A DNA stretch of 46,884 nt from the NCBI GenBank assembly GCA_020833055.1, contig JAJHQZ010000007.1, positions 1 to 46,884 on the forward strand, read 5' to 3'. Shown in pieces: positions 16,755-25,170 of the stretch. The DNA is from Candidatus Korarchaeum sp. (GTDB taxonomy: Archaea > Korarchaeota > Korarchaeia > Korarchaeales > Korarchaeaceae). Position 1 is the first letter of the stretch, and each line of letters starts with the position of its first letter. The position numbers and the translations under genes were made by a program. The notes beneath the pieces are model-generated. The model had not been told where the DNA came from. It ran no database searches and saw nothing but the letters and a program-made list of their open reading frames with translations.

Positions 16755-17048
16755 TCATAATGTACTTCCCATCGATGCCATCTTAGACTCTAAAATCCTC
16801 ATAAATGTCTTCCTTAACTCCTCCATGTCTGTTACGCTCCCTCCCTTGGCTTCTATGTATTCCTTGACCGCCATCAAGGGGGGTACGTATGGGAACTTCT
16901 CCTGCCTCGCGAACCACGCGAGTGAGACCTCCCCCTTGTTCTCATCTAAGTACCTGTTGATCAGTTCGGCAATCGATACTCTAGGTTCAGCTTGAACGGG
17001 AGGTTGAACAGGAGGTTGCTCCTCCTTCTTCCTACGGAACATATCCAT
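16755..17048 (-). CDS. small protein with basic N-terminus and Pro-Gln linker, in FtsZ operon
   Basis: A 97-residue protein of unknown family. The N-terminus MDMFRRKKEEQ is basic, followed by a Pro/Gln linker (PPVQPPVQAEP, about 12-22). A compact helical domain of about 70 residues (SIAELINRYLDENKG, MEELRKTFMRILESK) follows. A short basic tip plus flexible linker is what a filament tether or adaptor might have, and none of the five FtsZ proteins has its own tail peptide. That role is speculation. It is placed 11 bp after one FtsZ gene and about 12 bp before the next, so it is surely in the operon. Confidence 0.7.
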   Translation of the reverse strand: MDMFRRKKEEQPPVQPPVQAEPRVSIAELINRYLDENKGEVSLAWFARQEKFPYVPPLMAVKEYIEAKGGSVTDMEELRKTFMRILESKMASMGSTL

Positions 17049-17059
17049 CCCCCCTCAAC

Positions 17060-18085
17060 TCATAAACCTAACTCAGCTAAAAAATCATCCACGTAGTGAG
17101 ATCTAACTTGAGTCACGAGTAAGTTGACCCTCACATCGGGGTACTCGAAAGTAGGCCTGACTCCCATGAACACAGTGGGGATCCTGTACCTTCTGCTCAA
17201 TATATCAGTCGCTTCCCTCATCTGATCCACCCTCAGGTCGACGGACTTACCCTCGAAATATATTATAGCTCCCTTAGCCTCCGTTAAATCGCATTTAGCA
17301 TAATCATCTTGCAGGGCGTCATCGAAAGCCTCGAATATATAGCGGCCCCTCCCCACTCCTATGAATCCCAAGCCAGACTGATAGGATATCCTCGCGAAAT
17401 TGCTCAGATCGACGTTAACGTAACCAGGTCCTGTCTCCGTGCTCTGCATCTTAACTAGAGCATAGATGCTCCTCTCTATCTTCCTATTGACCATCGAGAA
17501 TGCATAATTGAGGTCCACTCCTTTCGCTTTCTCCATAGCTAAGTCGTTAGCATTCACTACAGTCACATCTGAAACTTCTAATGTCTCCCTCAATGAGAAT
17601 TGGGCATTCCTCCTCCTCTCCTCTCCCTCCTCCCTCATCGGTAATGTCACTACTGAGATCTTTATAGCGTCCCTCTTCCTCAGGCCTATCTCCCTCATGA
17701 GCACTGGGAGACCTCCTGAACCTGTTCCGCCTCCCATCCCAGCTATCCCTATGACTACGTCTACGTTCTCATCCAAAGCCCTTAATACGCTCTCTATGTC
17801 CTCCTCCATCGCCTCTCTCCCTAGGTCAGGTACTCCCTGAGCTCCCCTTCCCTTATGAGTGTACTTGCCTATCAGGACCTTCTCATCGGCATCGGTCTTC
17901 TTCAGTACAGCGGAATCTGTATTGACAGCTATCGTCTTTACGTTCTTCGGGAACTTCTTGTAAAATGCGCTTATTATGTTATTGCCGCACCCTCCGATGC
18001 CCACTATATTTATCCTAGCCTCAGTGGCTTTCTCTACACTCTCCAACCCCCTATCGACCATCCTTCCCCTAATAGCCATTTCCAT
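17060..18085 (-). CDS. FtsZ-family protein B (T7 loop NVDLSN)
   Basis: About 340 residues. Nucleotide side: IVGIGGCGNNIISAF, IAVNTDSAVL and GMGGGTGSGG (about 117-126) are intact. The T7 loop reads NVDLSN (225-230 of the open frame): the first Asp is present and the second is Asn. NVDLS also recalls the tubulin T7 wording (NVDLTE in alpha, NADLRK in beta), where the residue at this place decides whether the interface hydrolyses GTP. The frame opens at GTG 18088; ATG 18085 shares a base with the upstream stop (TGATG). There is no C-terminal tail. It is the second gene of the operon. Confidence 0.92.
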   Translation of the reverse strand: MEMAIRGRMVDRGLESVEKATEARINIVGIGGCGNNIISAFYKKFPKNVKTIAVNTDSAVLKKTDADEKVLIGKYTHKGRGAQGVPDLGREAMEEDIESVLRALDENVDVVIGIAGMGGGTGSGGLPVLMREIGLRKRDAIKISVVTLPMREEGEERRRNAQFSLRETLEVSDVTVVNANDLAMEKAKGVDLNYAFSMVNRKIERSIYALVKMQSTETGPGYVNVDLSNFARISYQSGLGFIGVGRGRYIFEAFDDALQDDYAKCDLTEAKGAIIYFEGKSVDLRVDQMREATDILSRRYRIPTVFMGVRPTFEYPDVRVNLLVTQVRSHYVDDFLAELGL

Positions 18086-19098
18086 CACTCCCTCAAGAGC
18101 TCCTTAACATCGCCTATCATTTCCCTCACGAAGGGAGAGTCGACGCCAGTAGCGTAAACGAATGACTCCGGTGTTCTGAGCATGGGGTTCAATCTAGCTC
18201 CGAATGAGATTCTCTCGACATCGTACTTCTCCGTTATGAGCCTAGGCCCGTCTATGACCTCCGAGAGGCTCGCAGTTGGCGGTATCTTGAGGTAGAGGAG
18301 GTAGCCCGAGGCCGACGTAGGATCTGCGTCTAGCAACCTAGTATCTATAGCGCTCTCAACAGCTTTCCTGACGCTCCTGTGGGAACCTATGCCTATGAAC
18401 CCTATCCCGGATCTCTCTATCATCCCCTTGAGATCAGGGAAGTCGAGCCTCTGCAAAGTGTCCCTGGGATCCAGCATCTCAACTATGTAATTTATGGCCA
18501 TCTTCAGTATATTGTCCATCCTCGCGTAAGCGACTTGAGCAGGCATCTCACCGAACTTCTCAAGGAGGACATCGTTCATGTTCACCACGACACTATCGTT
18601 CACGACGACTATTTCCCTCAATCCCGACTGGACATTCTTCAGTTTCGTCTGCCCTTCATACCTGAAGGGAATCGTTACGATAGATATCATAGCCGGGGCT
18701 TTATCCCCGTACTGATCCCTTATCGCCTTAAGGAGATATGGCAATCCGCCGCTTCCCATACCCCCGCCAAGTCCAGCTACAGCTATGAGGAGGTCGCAGA
18801 CATCTAGAGTCCTTATAACCTTGTCTAAATCCTCATCGACTGCTTTCTGGGCTAGGCTTATATCTCCTCCACTTCCTCTCCCCCTGAGCGTATTCTCCCC
18901 GACTTGAATGATCTCATGTGCCTTGACCTGCCTTAGGGCATTCAGATCAGAGTCTAAAGCGACTAATTTCGCCAATTCCATCCCAGATCTTGCCAAACTA
19001 TCAATAGCCTTTATCCCCGCCCCTCCAACACCCAAAACAGTGATTTTAGTTGGTATTTCCTCAAACCTCGTCGGAAGACCGGCCCTACTGCTAGCCAT
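18085..19098 (-). CDS. FtsZ-family protein A (first gene; complete T7 loop, divergent pocket)
   Basis: About 337 residues. The T7 loop reads RLDFPD (219-224 of the open frame), with both catalytic aspartates present. The nucleotide pocket is the most divergent: the glycine loop is VLGVGGAGIKAIDSL (the usual Asn is gone), NTD is DSD (LVALDSDLNAL) and the signature is GLGGGMGSGG (about 111-120). It may bind nucleotide weakly or differently yet act on a neighbour's GTP. GGGAGG stands ahead of ATG 19098; GTG 19104 is in frame but too near that site. As first gene behind the operon promoter it may be made in the greatest amount. Confidence 0.9.
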   Translation of the reverse strand: MASSRAGLPTRFEEIPTKITVLGVGGAGIKAIDSLARSGMELAKLVALDSDLNALRQVKAHEIIQVGENTLRGRGSGGDISLAQKAVDEDLDKVIRTLDVCDLLIAVAGLGGGMGSGGLPYLLKAIRDQYGDKAPAMISIVTIPFRYEGQTKLKNVQSGLREIVVVNDSVVVNMNDVLLEKFGEMPAQVAYARMDNILKMAINYIVEMLDPRDTLQRLDFPDLKGMIERSGIGFIGIGSHRSVRKAVESAIDTRLLDADPTSASGYLLYLKIPPTASLSEVIDGPRLITEKYDVERISFGARLNPMLRTPESFVYATGVDSPFVREMIGDVKELLRE

Positions 19099-19120
19099 CT
19101 TCACTTACCTCCCGTTTCAT

Positions 19121-19134
19121 GAGGCGAAGGCCTC
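19121..19134 (-). other. small hairpin in the FtsZ operon leader
   Basis: GAGGC-GAAG-GCCTC forms a short stem with a four-base loop inside the roughly 80-nt untranslated leader predicted for the operon. Five base pairs is weak. It is noted because most other genes here are leaderless, so a leader of this length is unusual. Confidence 0.35.
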
Positions 19135-19157
19135 GCCCCATCTCCTCACTCCCTCTC

Positions 19158-19185
19158 AGTGGTTGGTGATCTCGCACCAACCACT
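19158..19185 (-). promoter_or_regulatory. perfect inverted repeat at predicted FtsZ operon start: likely operator
   Basis: Two 11-bp arms, AGTGGTTGGTG (19158-19168) and CACCAACCACT (19175-19185), flank six bases. The TATA box at 19201-19212 predicts a transcript start near 19180, inside the repeat. That position suits a dimeric repressor blocking initiation. If transcription began a little further upstream the repeat would instead fold as an RNA hairpin. I found no second copy by eye. Confidence 0.55.
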
Positions 19186-19200
19186 ACGGAGAAGTGACGA

Positions 19201-19212
19201 AATTTTTATATA
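19201..19212 (-). promoter_or_regulatory. TATA box of the FtsZ operon
   Basis: The minus strand reads TATATAAAAATT, a strong archaeal TATA-type element upstream of the five-FtsZ operon and of the 11-bp inverted repeat. No other promoter-like stretch interrupts the operon, whose genes overlap or are separated by about a dozen bases. Confidence 0.65.
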
Positions 19213-19501
19213 TGTTTTATGTAAAACTGTGGGGGTACTCTCGCGGAGCGGAAAAGATCCCCTCAGCTGCTTCATTAAAAAATATAGCCTGAAGGGAATT
19301 TAGAAGAACAAAAAGCATTCATAAAACTTTCTTAATGAATTATCTGTACGATAACCTTCAATGTCATTAATTCCGTTCGGTGATGCCACCCAATATCCTC
19401 ACTATATCTTCTTAAAGAACTCGGGTGTTGAGCCTAGAGGCTGTTGAAATAATACGCTGTCTGAATTTAACTCAAAAATCAGGAGTCATAATGATCTTCC
19501 C
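19213..19501. other. intergenic stretch upstream of the FtsZ operon
   Basis: About 290 bp, AT-rich in the middle, between the FtsZ operon promoter and the end of the TusA-like gene. The open frames across it lack ribosome sites and run into the sulfur gene on the wrong strand. I see no RNA gene, repeat or clear terminator. Confidence 0.5.
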
Positions 19502-19747
19502 TCATCTAACGGGTTTGAATGCTATACATCTCTCGAGATCCCCCTCCCTCCCCAATCGCTCGAATTCGAGCCCCAGTTTCCTCGCTAAAGCCTCTGCAGC
19601 CTTCACTGGGAAAGCAGAGTCATCCAAAATGAGCAGGATAGCTTCTCCCTCTTTCAACTCCTTCACAAGCCTGAGGAAAGTCGCTACCGGAGATTCTGTG
19701 CACCCCTCCAATCTCTTAGCTGTGTTTATCTCAGCGACTATCCTCAT
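19502..19747 (-). CDS. TusA/SirA-like sulfur-carrier protein
   Basis: An 81-residue protein with the TusA-like beta-alpha-beta-alpha-beta order: a cysteine turn GCTESP at about 15-20 leading into a helix (VATFLRLVKELKEGE), a strand ILLILDD, then a second helix and strand. Classical TusA has a CPxP motif; here it is CTESP, so the sulfur-carrying Cys remains but the Pro after it is lost. It lies 4 bp after the IscU-like gene, downstream of a cysteine desulfurase, fitting a sulfur relay from the desulfurase. The match is moderate because the protein is short. Confidence 0.65.
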   Translation of the reverse strand: MRIVAEINTAKRLEGCTESPVATFLRLVKELKEGEAILLILDDSAFPVKAAEALARKLGLEFERLGREGDLERCIAFKPVR

Positions 19748-19751
19748 CCCA

Positions 19752-20234
19752 TCACCTCCTAAGCTTACCGTAAATACGCTCTATCATCTCCTCTTCCTCC
19801 AATGCCTGCCTCTCAACGCTAGTCAAATCCTTAGGCAGCCATTCAGGCAAATTATCCCCGAAATATCTCCTTATAGCTCTCCTCAAAGCCCCCACAGCTA
19901 AGATACTGCAGTGCTTCTTAACTGGAGGCAAGCCCCCGAGCTCATCAGCTATCTGCTGCCAATCGATATTCCAGGCCTCTTCCAAACTCTTTCCCTTCAC
20001 TATCTCCGTCAATACGCTTGCGGCAGCTATGTTAGCTGCGCATCCATAGCTCTCGAACTTCGCTTCCTCTATCACTCCATCCCTTATCCTCAAGTATATG
20101 CTTATGACATCTCCGCATGCAGGACTGCCGGCTTGAGCGAAGGCATCAGCGTCGTCGATCCTCCCTAAGTTCCTCGGCTCCCTGAAGAGCTCCAGGACCT
20201 TAGGCGTGTAAGGGAGGGGCACCCTCGTGCTCAT
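19752..20234 (-). CDS. iscU: Fe-S cluster scaffold protein, IscU/NifU N-terminal type
   Basis: A 160-residue protein on which [2Fe-2S]/[4Fe-4S] clusters are assembled from sulfur given by the desulfurase. The three scaffold cysteines are in place: SPACGD (about residue 40), YGCAANIAAAS (about 65) and KKHCSILA (about 108). The Asp after the first Cys is the residue that tunes cluster release. The C-terminus carries some 35 extra acidic/basic residues beyond the usual domain. It starts about 50 bp after the cysteine desulfurase gene on the same strand. Confidence 0.93.
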   Translation of the reverse strand: MSTRVPLPYTPKVLELFREPRNLGRIDDADAFAQAGSPACGDVISIYLRIRDGVIEEAKFESYGCAANIAAASVLTEIVKGKSLEEAWNIDWQQIADELGGLPPVKKHCSILAVGALRRAIRRYFGDNLPEWLPKDLTSVERQALEEEEMIERIYGKLRR

Positions 20235-20282
20235 GCTCCCACCATAACTAAAGTTATTAGAATATAATCTTATCCTTTCCTA

Positions 20283-21485
20283 CTACCTCCCCAACGGGCT
20301 TATCGACCTAAGCCTCTCTACAGCTTCCTTGACATTATCCACTACGAACCTCATATCTTCCATCTCATGATACCTAGTTAACTTGAATAGTATGCTCCCA
20401 TGAGCCTCCTCATGTTTCCTGCCTATAGCTAGCATCACGTGGCTCGGCTCCAGGATCCTGCTAGTGCAGGCGCTACCGCTGGAGACGTAGACTCCTCTCA
20501 TGCTGAGTTCCACCGTTAGGGCCTCCCCCTCGACGTGGAGGAAGCTAATGTTCACGTTATCAGGAGCCCTCTCATCCCCTCTCGGGCCATTTAGGATGGA
20601 ACCAGGGACTGAATCCAGTATGGAATCCATTAGGAAGTCCCTTAGCGAAGATAACTTCCTTATTCTCCCATCGAAATCCTCAAGGGAGAGTTCTATCGCT
20701 CTCTTGAAACCTGCGATCGCCGGGACGTTCTCGACCCCCGGCCAGAGGGTCTGGCTGCTCAATGCCCCCTTTATTATAGGCTCTATCTCAACTTCATCCC
20801 TAACATAGAGGGCAGCCGCCCCCTTGGGTCCCAGTATCTTATGAGAGCTTATCGTGAGCAAATCAACATCTAGCTTGCTTAAATCTATTGGGACCCTCAT
20901 GTAAGCATCGCATGCATCCGTGTGAAATATCACATTGGGATTTTTATCCTTCACTATCTCAGAGAGCTCCCCGATCCTCTGCACAGTCCCTATCTCATGA
21001 TTCACCGTCTGGATGCTGACTAAGAAGGTCTCGCTATCCACTAGCTCCGATAATACATCGCTCAGTACGAAGCCCCTCTCATCGACAGGAGCCCTGACTA
21101 CCTTGAATCCGTGCTCCTGTAAGGAGAGAGCGGGCATAAGGACGCTGTAATGCTCTATATCCGATACTATTATCTTCCTCTTTCTCGATTTCTTAGCTGT
21201 GCCGAGTATAGCGAGGTTATTAGCCTCAGTACCGCTGTGGACGAAGTTTATATCCTCCTTATCGGCCCCCAGAGTCCTCGCTATGAGCTCCGATGCCTCA
21301 TCTATCAGTTCGAAGGCCTCCCATCCCGGCTTATTAGTTATCGATGGATGCCCGTAACCGATGACGTTGAAGTAAGGGATCATGGCCTCAACTACTTCCC
21401 TAGGGACCCACCCGGAGTTCTCATTATCTAAATAAACCTCTTTAGAGGGCCTTCCATGCACCTTCAGCAGGTCTCTCACGCTCAT
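20283..21485 (-). CDS. iscS: cysteine desulfurase (NifS/IscS class)
   Basis: A 400-residue PLP enzyme releasing sulfur from cysteine as a persulfide for Fe-S clusters and thio-modification. The N-terminal YLDNENSGWVP and HSGTEANNLAI (cofactor phosphate) are present. HTDACDAYMRVP holds the PLP-ring Asp, and SSHKILGPKGAAALYV holds the PLP lysine. The catalytic loop Cys lies in SSGSACTS near residue 340. One His in the family's usual active site (HxDA) is also seen. It heads the desulfurase - scaffold - TusA-like run. Archaeal genomes often lack this gene, so its presence with its own scaffold is informative. Confidence 0.94.
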   Translation of the reverse strand: MSVRDLLKVHGRPSKEVYLDNENSGWVPREVVEAMIPYFNVIGYGHPSITNKPGWEAFELIDEASELIARTLGADKEDINFVHSGTEANNLAILGTAKKSRKRKIIVSDIEHYSVLMPALSLQEHGFKVVRAPVDERGFVLSDVLSELVDSETFLVSIQTVNHEIGTVQRIGELSEIVKDKNPNVIFHTDACDAYMRVPIDLSKLDVDLLTISSHKILGPKGAAALYVRDEVEIEPIIKGALSSQTLWPGVENVPAIAGFKRAIELSLEDFDGRIRKLSSLRDFLMDSILDSVPGSILNGPRGDERAPDNVNISFLHVEGEALTVELSMRGVYVSSGSACTSRILEPSHVMLAIGRKHEEAHGSILFKLTRYHEMEDMRFVVDNVKEAVERLRSISPLGR

Positions 21486-21598
21486 GATCCTTCGGGCATC
21501 TGAGTTAATGCAAATAATAATTTTAGTCCCTCAGGGTAACTTCGTGAGGAGTTAACTAGAGCTTCAAATTATTATGGGATCCCAGAGTTCATTCAGCC

Positions 21599-24500
21599 TC
21601 AGATATTCTTGCGTTTCGAGACCTTCTTCGGACCCTCTATCTTCCTCATGAGGTAGTAGAACGCTATTGAGAGGGCTAAGAAACTCGTTAGCGATTCAGC
21701 TAGATATCTGGACTCGTCGAAACTCTTATACAAGAGCTTCTTAGTGGATACCTCTTCCTTAGGTGCATCTAGCTTGCTCAGGAGAATAGCTCTATCCGCA
21801 GCCAATATCGTCAGATTAGCCTCAGTCAAATTGACATCGAAGGTATAGCTGATGCTCCTAGAGAAAGGATGGTACCTCTCTAGCTTAACGATACCCTCAG
21901 CCTCTATAGTCAGGGGGGTCCTGAACCTCATCTCGACTCTAGATGAGTTCATCCCCTCCACTCCATCCAAGAGTAAATCAGCATAGAAGCCCCTCCCCCT
22001 TAAGTAAGCTAGCTTACTGGCATTTATTCTTATCGTGGATGAGTTCATAGGCACTCCATTCAACGAGATTGGCCTGCCTATTACTCTAATTTTCCCAGAT
22101 GCCTCCAATCCCGTGATTACAGCCTCTATCTTCGGTACCTCTTGATATTCGGACTTCAGATCGAGCTTCAACCCTGGGAAGTGCTTCTTAGCATCGGAGA
22201 GGTTCCTCAAGCCCCTATCAACCCAGTCCTTGATATCTATCCCACCTCCAGAGACCCCTATGAGGATGGATCCATTCTTAGGATTCCATTCTAAGCTGTG
22301 GTAACCTGAGGCTTTCCCGCTTATTACACCGGTGAAGTTCCCCGTCTCGAATCCAAGGACCCCCAGCTTCTCGACTCCCGGGAGCTTTATGGCCCTCCCA
22401 TTAACCACGGCCTCTAGCTCCTTCCCGAGCCTCAGCTCCAGTTCATTGCACTCCCAACTCAAGGGGACGATGAAGGAGGGGCCTGATGAAACGTTCCTCC
22501 CCCTGATTATTCTATTCACAGCTGTCCCGCTATCTAGGTAGAGCTGGAAGATCCTGTAGTTCGCGAAGTTCTTGAAATCGTAAATTATCCCCACGTAACC
22601 GCCTTCCCCGCAGACCTTAAGCTTGAACTCTCCCTTATCGAGCTCGTAAGTAGTTATAGCTAGGTTCCTAGATCCCCTCACCCTTATCCCGGTCTCAGCC
22701 GGTGAGAAGTCGCCCCTCAAGTAGAGCCACCTCAGATCACCTCTATCCGAAGGTAGCTCCTCCTCAACGCTCTGGTTCGATGAGCTGGGCCCTATGTAAA
22801 TCCCACTGGGAGCCCTCGGATCATCGCTCAAGTAGATAGTGTGGAACGGCAGCTCATCCCTCATCAGCTCGTAAGCTATTAAGCTCCTCCTCCTGAAGTA
22901 TACGTCGGAAGGCATTATTATGGGGAGCGTCGCATTAGGGAGAGCTGGATTCCCTATCTCGATCCTCTCTACTGAAGGGGCGGATAATATGGGTCCCATG
23001 AACATGAATAGATAGTTGTAAGTGGAGTTCTCCCCGCTCAGGATAGCCACATCCCCCATAGTCGTCAGGACAGATAAATTCCGCTTCCCAACTAGCTCGT
23101 AGAGGATGAGGAGAGGAATTTCAGGCCCCTCAGAGATCCAGGGGGCCAATTGCCTCATACTATTACTGTGCATCAAGGAGGAGACAGCGCTGGAGTAATA
23201 GGAGAGAAGGAGCATAGTAGCATCATTTTCGCCCTTGAATTTTACAGCGAAATCGAAATCTGCCGGAAGGATAGAGCCTGAAGCAGTTACGTTCAGCTGA
23301 TTCCACCTCTGGACGCTTAAAGCTGTCGATGAGAATCCCGAGAAGAGTATCAAAGCCAAAATTAAAGCGTAGAGCTTCGAATCTCTCCTCCTGACTAGTA
23401 TTCTTATTATCGGTGAGGATAGGACTGAGGCTCCCAGTAAGGCGTAAAGCGGGAATCTGTATTCCCAGTAGTTTATCATGAAGCCCGAGATCTTAACGTA
23501 AGTTATCAACCTGCCCAAGATCAAGCAGGCGAGTGCGAAGAGAGCGTAATTATGGAGGGGCTCACGCAGGATCTTAAGGGAGGCTATTCCTAAGAGCCCA
23601 GAGACTCCGAGGAGAGCTGGATAGAAGAACCAGGGGACCTGTCCTATGTAGTATATCTCGCTGACTCTAATCTCCCCTAAATGCAGGATCCATACTATCA
23701 GGCCCGATGCGAAGAGTGCCATCAGTATGGAGATTATAATGTCGCGCTTGGAGCTCATCAGCCCTATTAACCTCTCGACCCTCAGGAACCTCCTGAGCTC
23801 GTTCAGGAGGAGGGGGATCGGGGAGGCCAGGAGGTAGAGGCCGGGCCCCCCGTAAATGGATGGTGGTCCGTGAATGAATGAGAGCAGGTAAACCGATGCT
23901 CCAGAGAGGAGGACAGCTATTGAAGATTCCCTCCTCTTCCCGAATATTAGGGAAGCCAGGGAAAGATAGGCTACGAAGAGGAGGGATTCCGCTACGTGGA
24001 CGAGGAAGGTGAGGGTGCTCAGGACGAATATTATGAAGACCTTCCTCCTCCCCTCTACGAATATATCGGAGTAGAGGAGGAAAGCCAGCAAGGCTATAGC
24101 TAAAGTTAGGGGGAGCCCCCAGAAGAATATGGGCTGGCTCCATATGAGCGATCTGTAAGATGCCTCATTAGCTTTATCCAGCCCGTTGTAATCCGTCCCG
24201 AACTTCAGGGCGGCTATCCAACCCAGGCCAGTCAGGAGGGACCACGCGAATAGGGACTCCTTCCTCCACTCGAGCTTCGAGAATGATGAAGCCACTATTA
24301 GGAATGAGAAGAGGTTTACCGCTACTACTGTGAGCATCAGGCTGAGAACATCAGCCTTAGTTATCAGGTAAATAGCTCCGAGGAGGGAGTTGTAGCCTAA
24401 GTAATTCCAAGCATTGTATTTGGAGGGGGAGTTCGTGAGGTACCATGCTTGATCTTGGTGGTAGAGGAGGTCGTTCGTAGTGTATCTGAATATGTTAGGG

Positions 24501-25057
24501 TAAGCTAGAGCGAGCTCCAGGAGGAAGAAAGCTGAGAGTATCGAGATCAACGCATGATAACCGTTCAGCTTGAACTCATTTTCCACAAAAATTTTCCTCT
24601 TAGTGGATAAATATATTGAAATTATGCTCATAGATACGGAAATTATAACTATTATTTCGAATATTGGGATCCTGTACAGGAAATTTATAGCGAAGAGGAG
24701 GGAGGTGAAGAGGCCCCCCACAGCTGCGGATAAGCTCAGGGCTTCCCAGAGGTCTTTGGAGATCAGGGGGGAGAGAGGCAAGAACATTAAGAATAGGAAG
24801 ATCATGCAGGAGATCGCGTTAAGTGGTGGCGGGGAGAGGATGGAGAGAAGCAAGAATATCTGAGGTATCAGGGCCAGTATGAGCTCCAACCTCGGTACCC
24901 TGATTTTGAGAGCTCGATCGGAGAGGAGGGAGATGAGGGAGAGCAATGGTATAGCTAGCAGCGGGATCTCATATATCCCCAAGTCCAGGAGGAAGCTTAT
25001 GATTACCATCGATATTAAGCAGGCGCCAAACGGGAAGTAGAGGCCTTCTAATTTCAT
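21599..25057 (-). CDS. very large multi-spanning membrane protein with extracellular C-terminal half
   Basis: 1152 residues. The first 570 hold about fifteen membrane helices with a loop rich in Trp, Tyr and His (TTNDLLYHQDQAWYLTNSP, about 190-208), reminiscent of GT-C glycosyltransferases acting on lipid-linked sugars. The remaining 550 residues look extracellular: beta-rich, many Asn-X-Ser/Thr sites, and a lectin-like stretch around 820-930. A final membrane helix (FLALSIAFYYLMRK) ends in a basic tail. I do not recognise the exact family. A role in surface glycoprotein or S-layer assembly is plausible because secreted proteins follow upstream, but unproved. Confidence 0.6.
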   Translation of the reverse strand: MKLEGLYFPFGACLISMVIISFLLDLGIYEIPLLAIPLLSLISLLSDRALKIRVPRLELILALIPQIFLLLSILSPPPLNAISCMIFLFLMFLPLSPLISKDLWEALSLSAAVGGLFTSLLFAINFLYRIPIFEIIVIISVSMSIISIYLSTKRKIFVENEFKLNGYHALISILSAFFLLELALAYPNIFRYTTNDLLYHQDQAWYLTNSPSKYNAWNYLGYNSLLGAIYLITKADVLSLMLTVVAVNLFSFLIVASSFSKLEWRKESLFAWSLLTGLGWIAALKFGTDYNGLDKANEASYRSLIWSQPIFFWGLPLTLAIALLAFLLYSDIFVEGRRKVFIIFVLSTLTFLVHVAESLLFVAYLSLASLIFGKRRESSIAVLLSGASVYLLSFIHGPPSIYGGPGLYLLASPIPLLLNELRRFLRVERLIGLMSSKRDIIISILMALFASGLIVWILHLGEIRVSEIYYIGQVPWFFYPALLGVSGLLGIASLKILREPLHNYALFALACLILGRLITYVKISGFMINYWEYRFPLYALLGASVLSSPIIRILVRRRDSKLYALILALILFSGFSSTALSVQRWNQLNVTASGSILPADFDFAVKFKGENDATMLLLSYYSSAVSSLMHSNSMRQLAPWISEGPEIPLLILYELVGKRNLSVLTTMGDVAILSGENSTYNYLFMFMGPILSAPSVERIEIGNPALPNATLPIIMPSDVYFRRRSLIAYELMRDELPFHTIYLSDDPRAPSGIYIGPSSSNQSVEEELPSDRGDLRWLYLRGDFSPAETGIRVRGSRNLAITTYELDKGEFKLKVCGEGGYVGIIYDFKNFANYRIFQLYLDSGTAVNRIIRGRNVSSGPSFIVPLSWECNELELRLGKELEAVVNGRAIKLPGVEKLGVLGFETGNFTGVISGKASGYHSLEWNPKNGSILIGVSGGGIDIKDWVDRGLRNLSDAKKHFPGLKLDLKSEYQEVPKIEAVITGLEASGKIRVIGRPISLNGVPMNSSTIRINASKLAYLRGRGFYADLLLDGVEGMNSSRVEMRFRTPLTIEAEGIVKLERYHPFSRSISYTFDVNLTEANLTILAADRAILLSKLDAPKEEVSTKKLLYKSFDESRYLAESLTSFLALSIAFYYLMRKIEGPKKVSKRKNI

Positions 25058-25170
25058 CGCTTAGCTCTGTGGCTAGAATTATTAAAAATTTTAGGGAGGG
25101 CTTGAGGCCATCATATAGATAGCTTTAAGCGATCCCATCTGAATCTCCGCATCCTAGCTGGCATGGGGAT

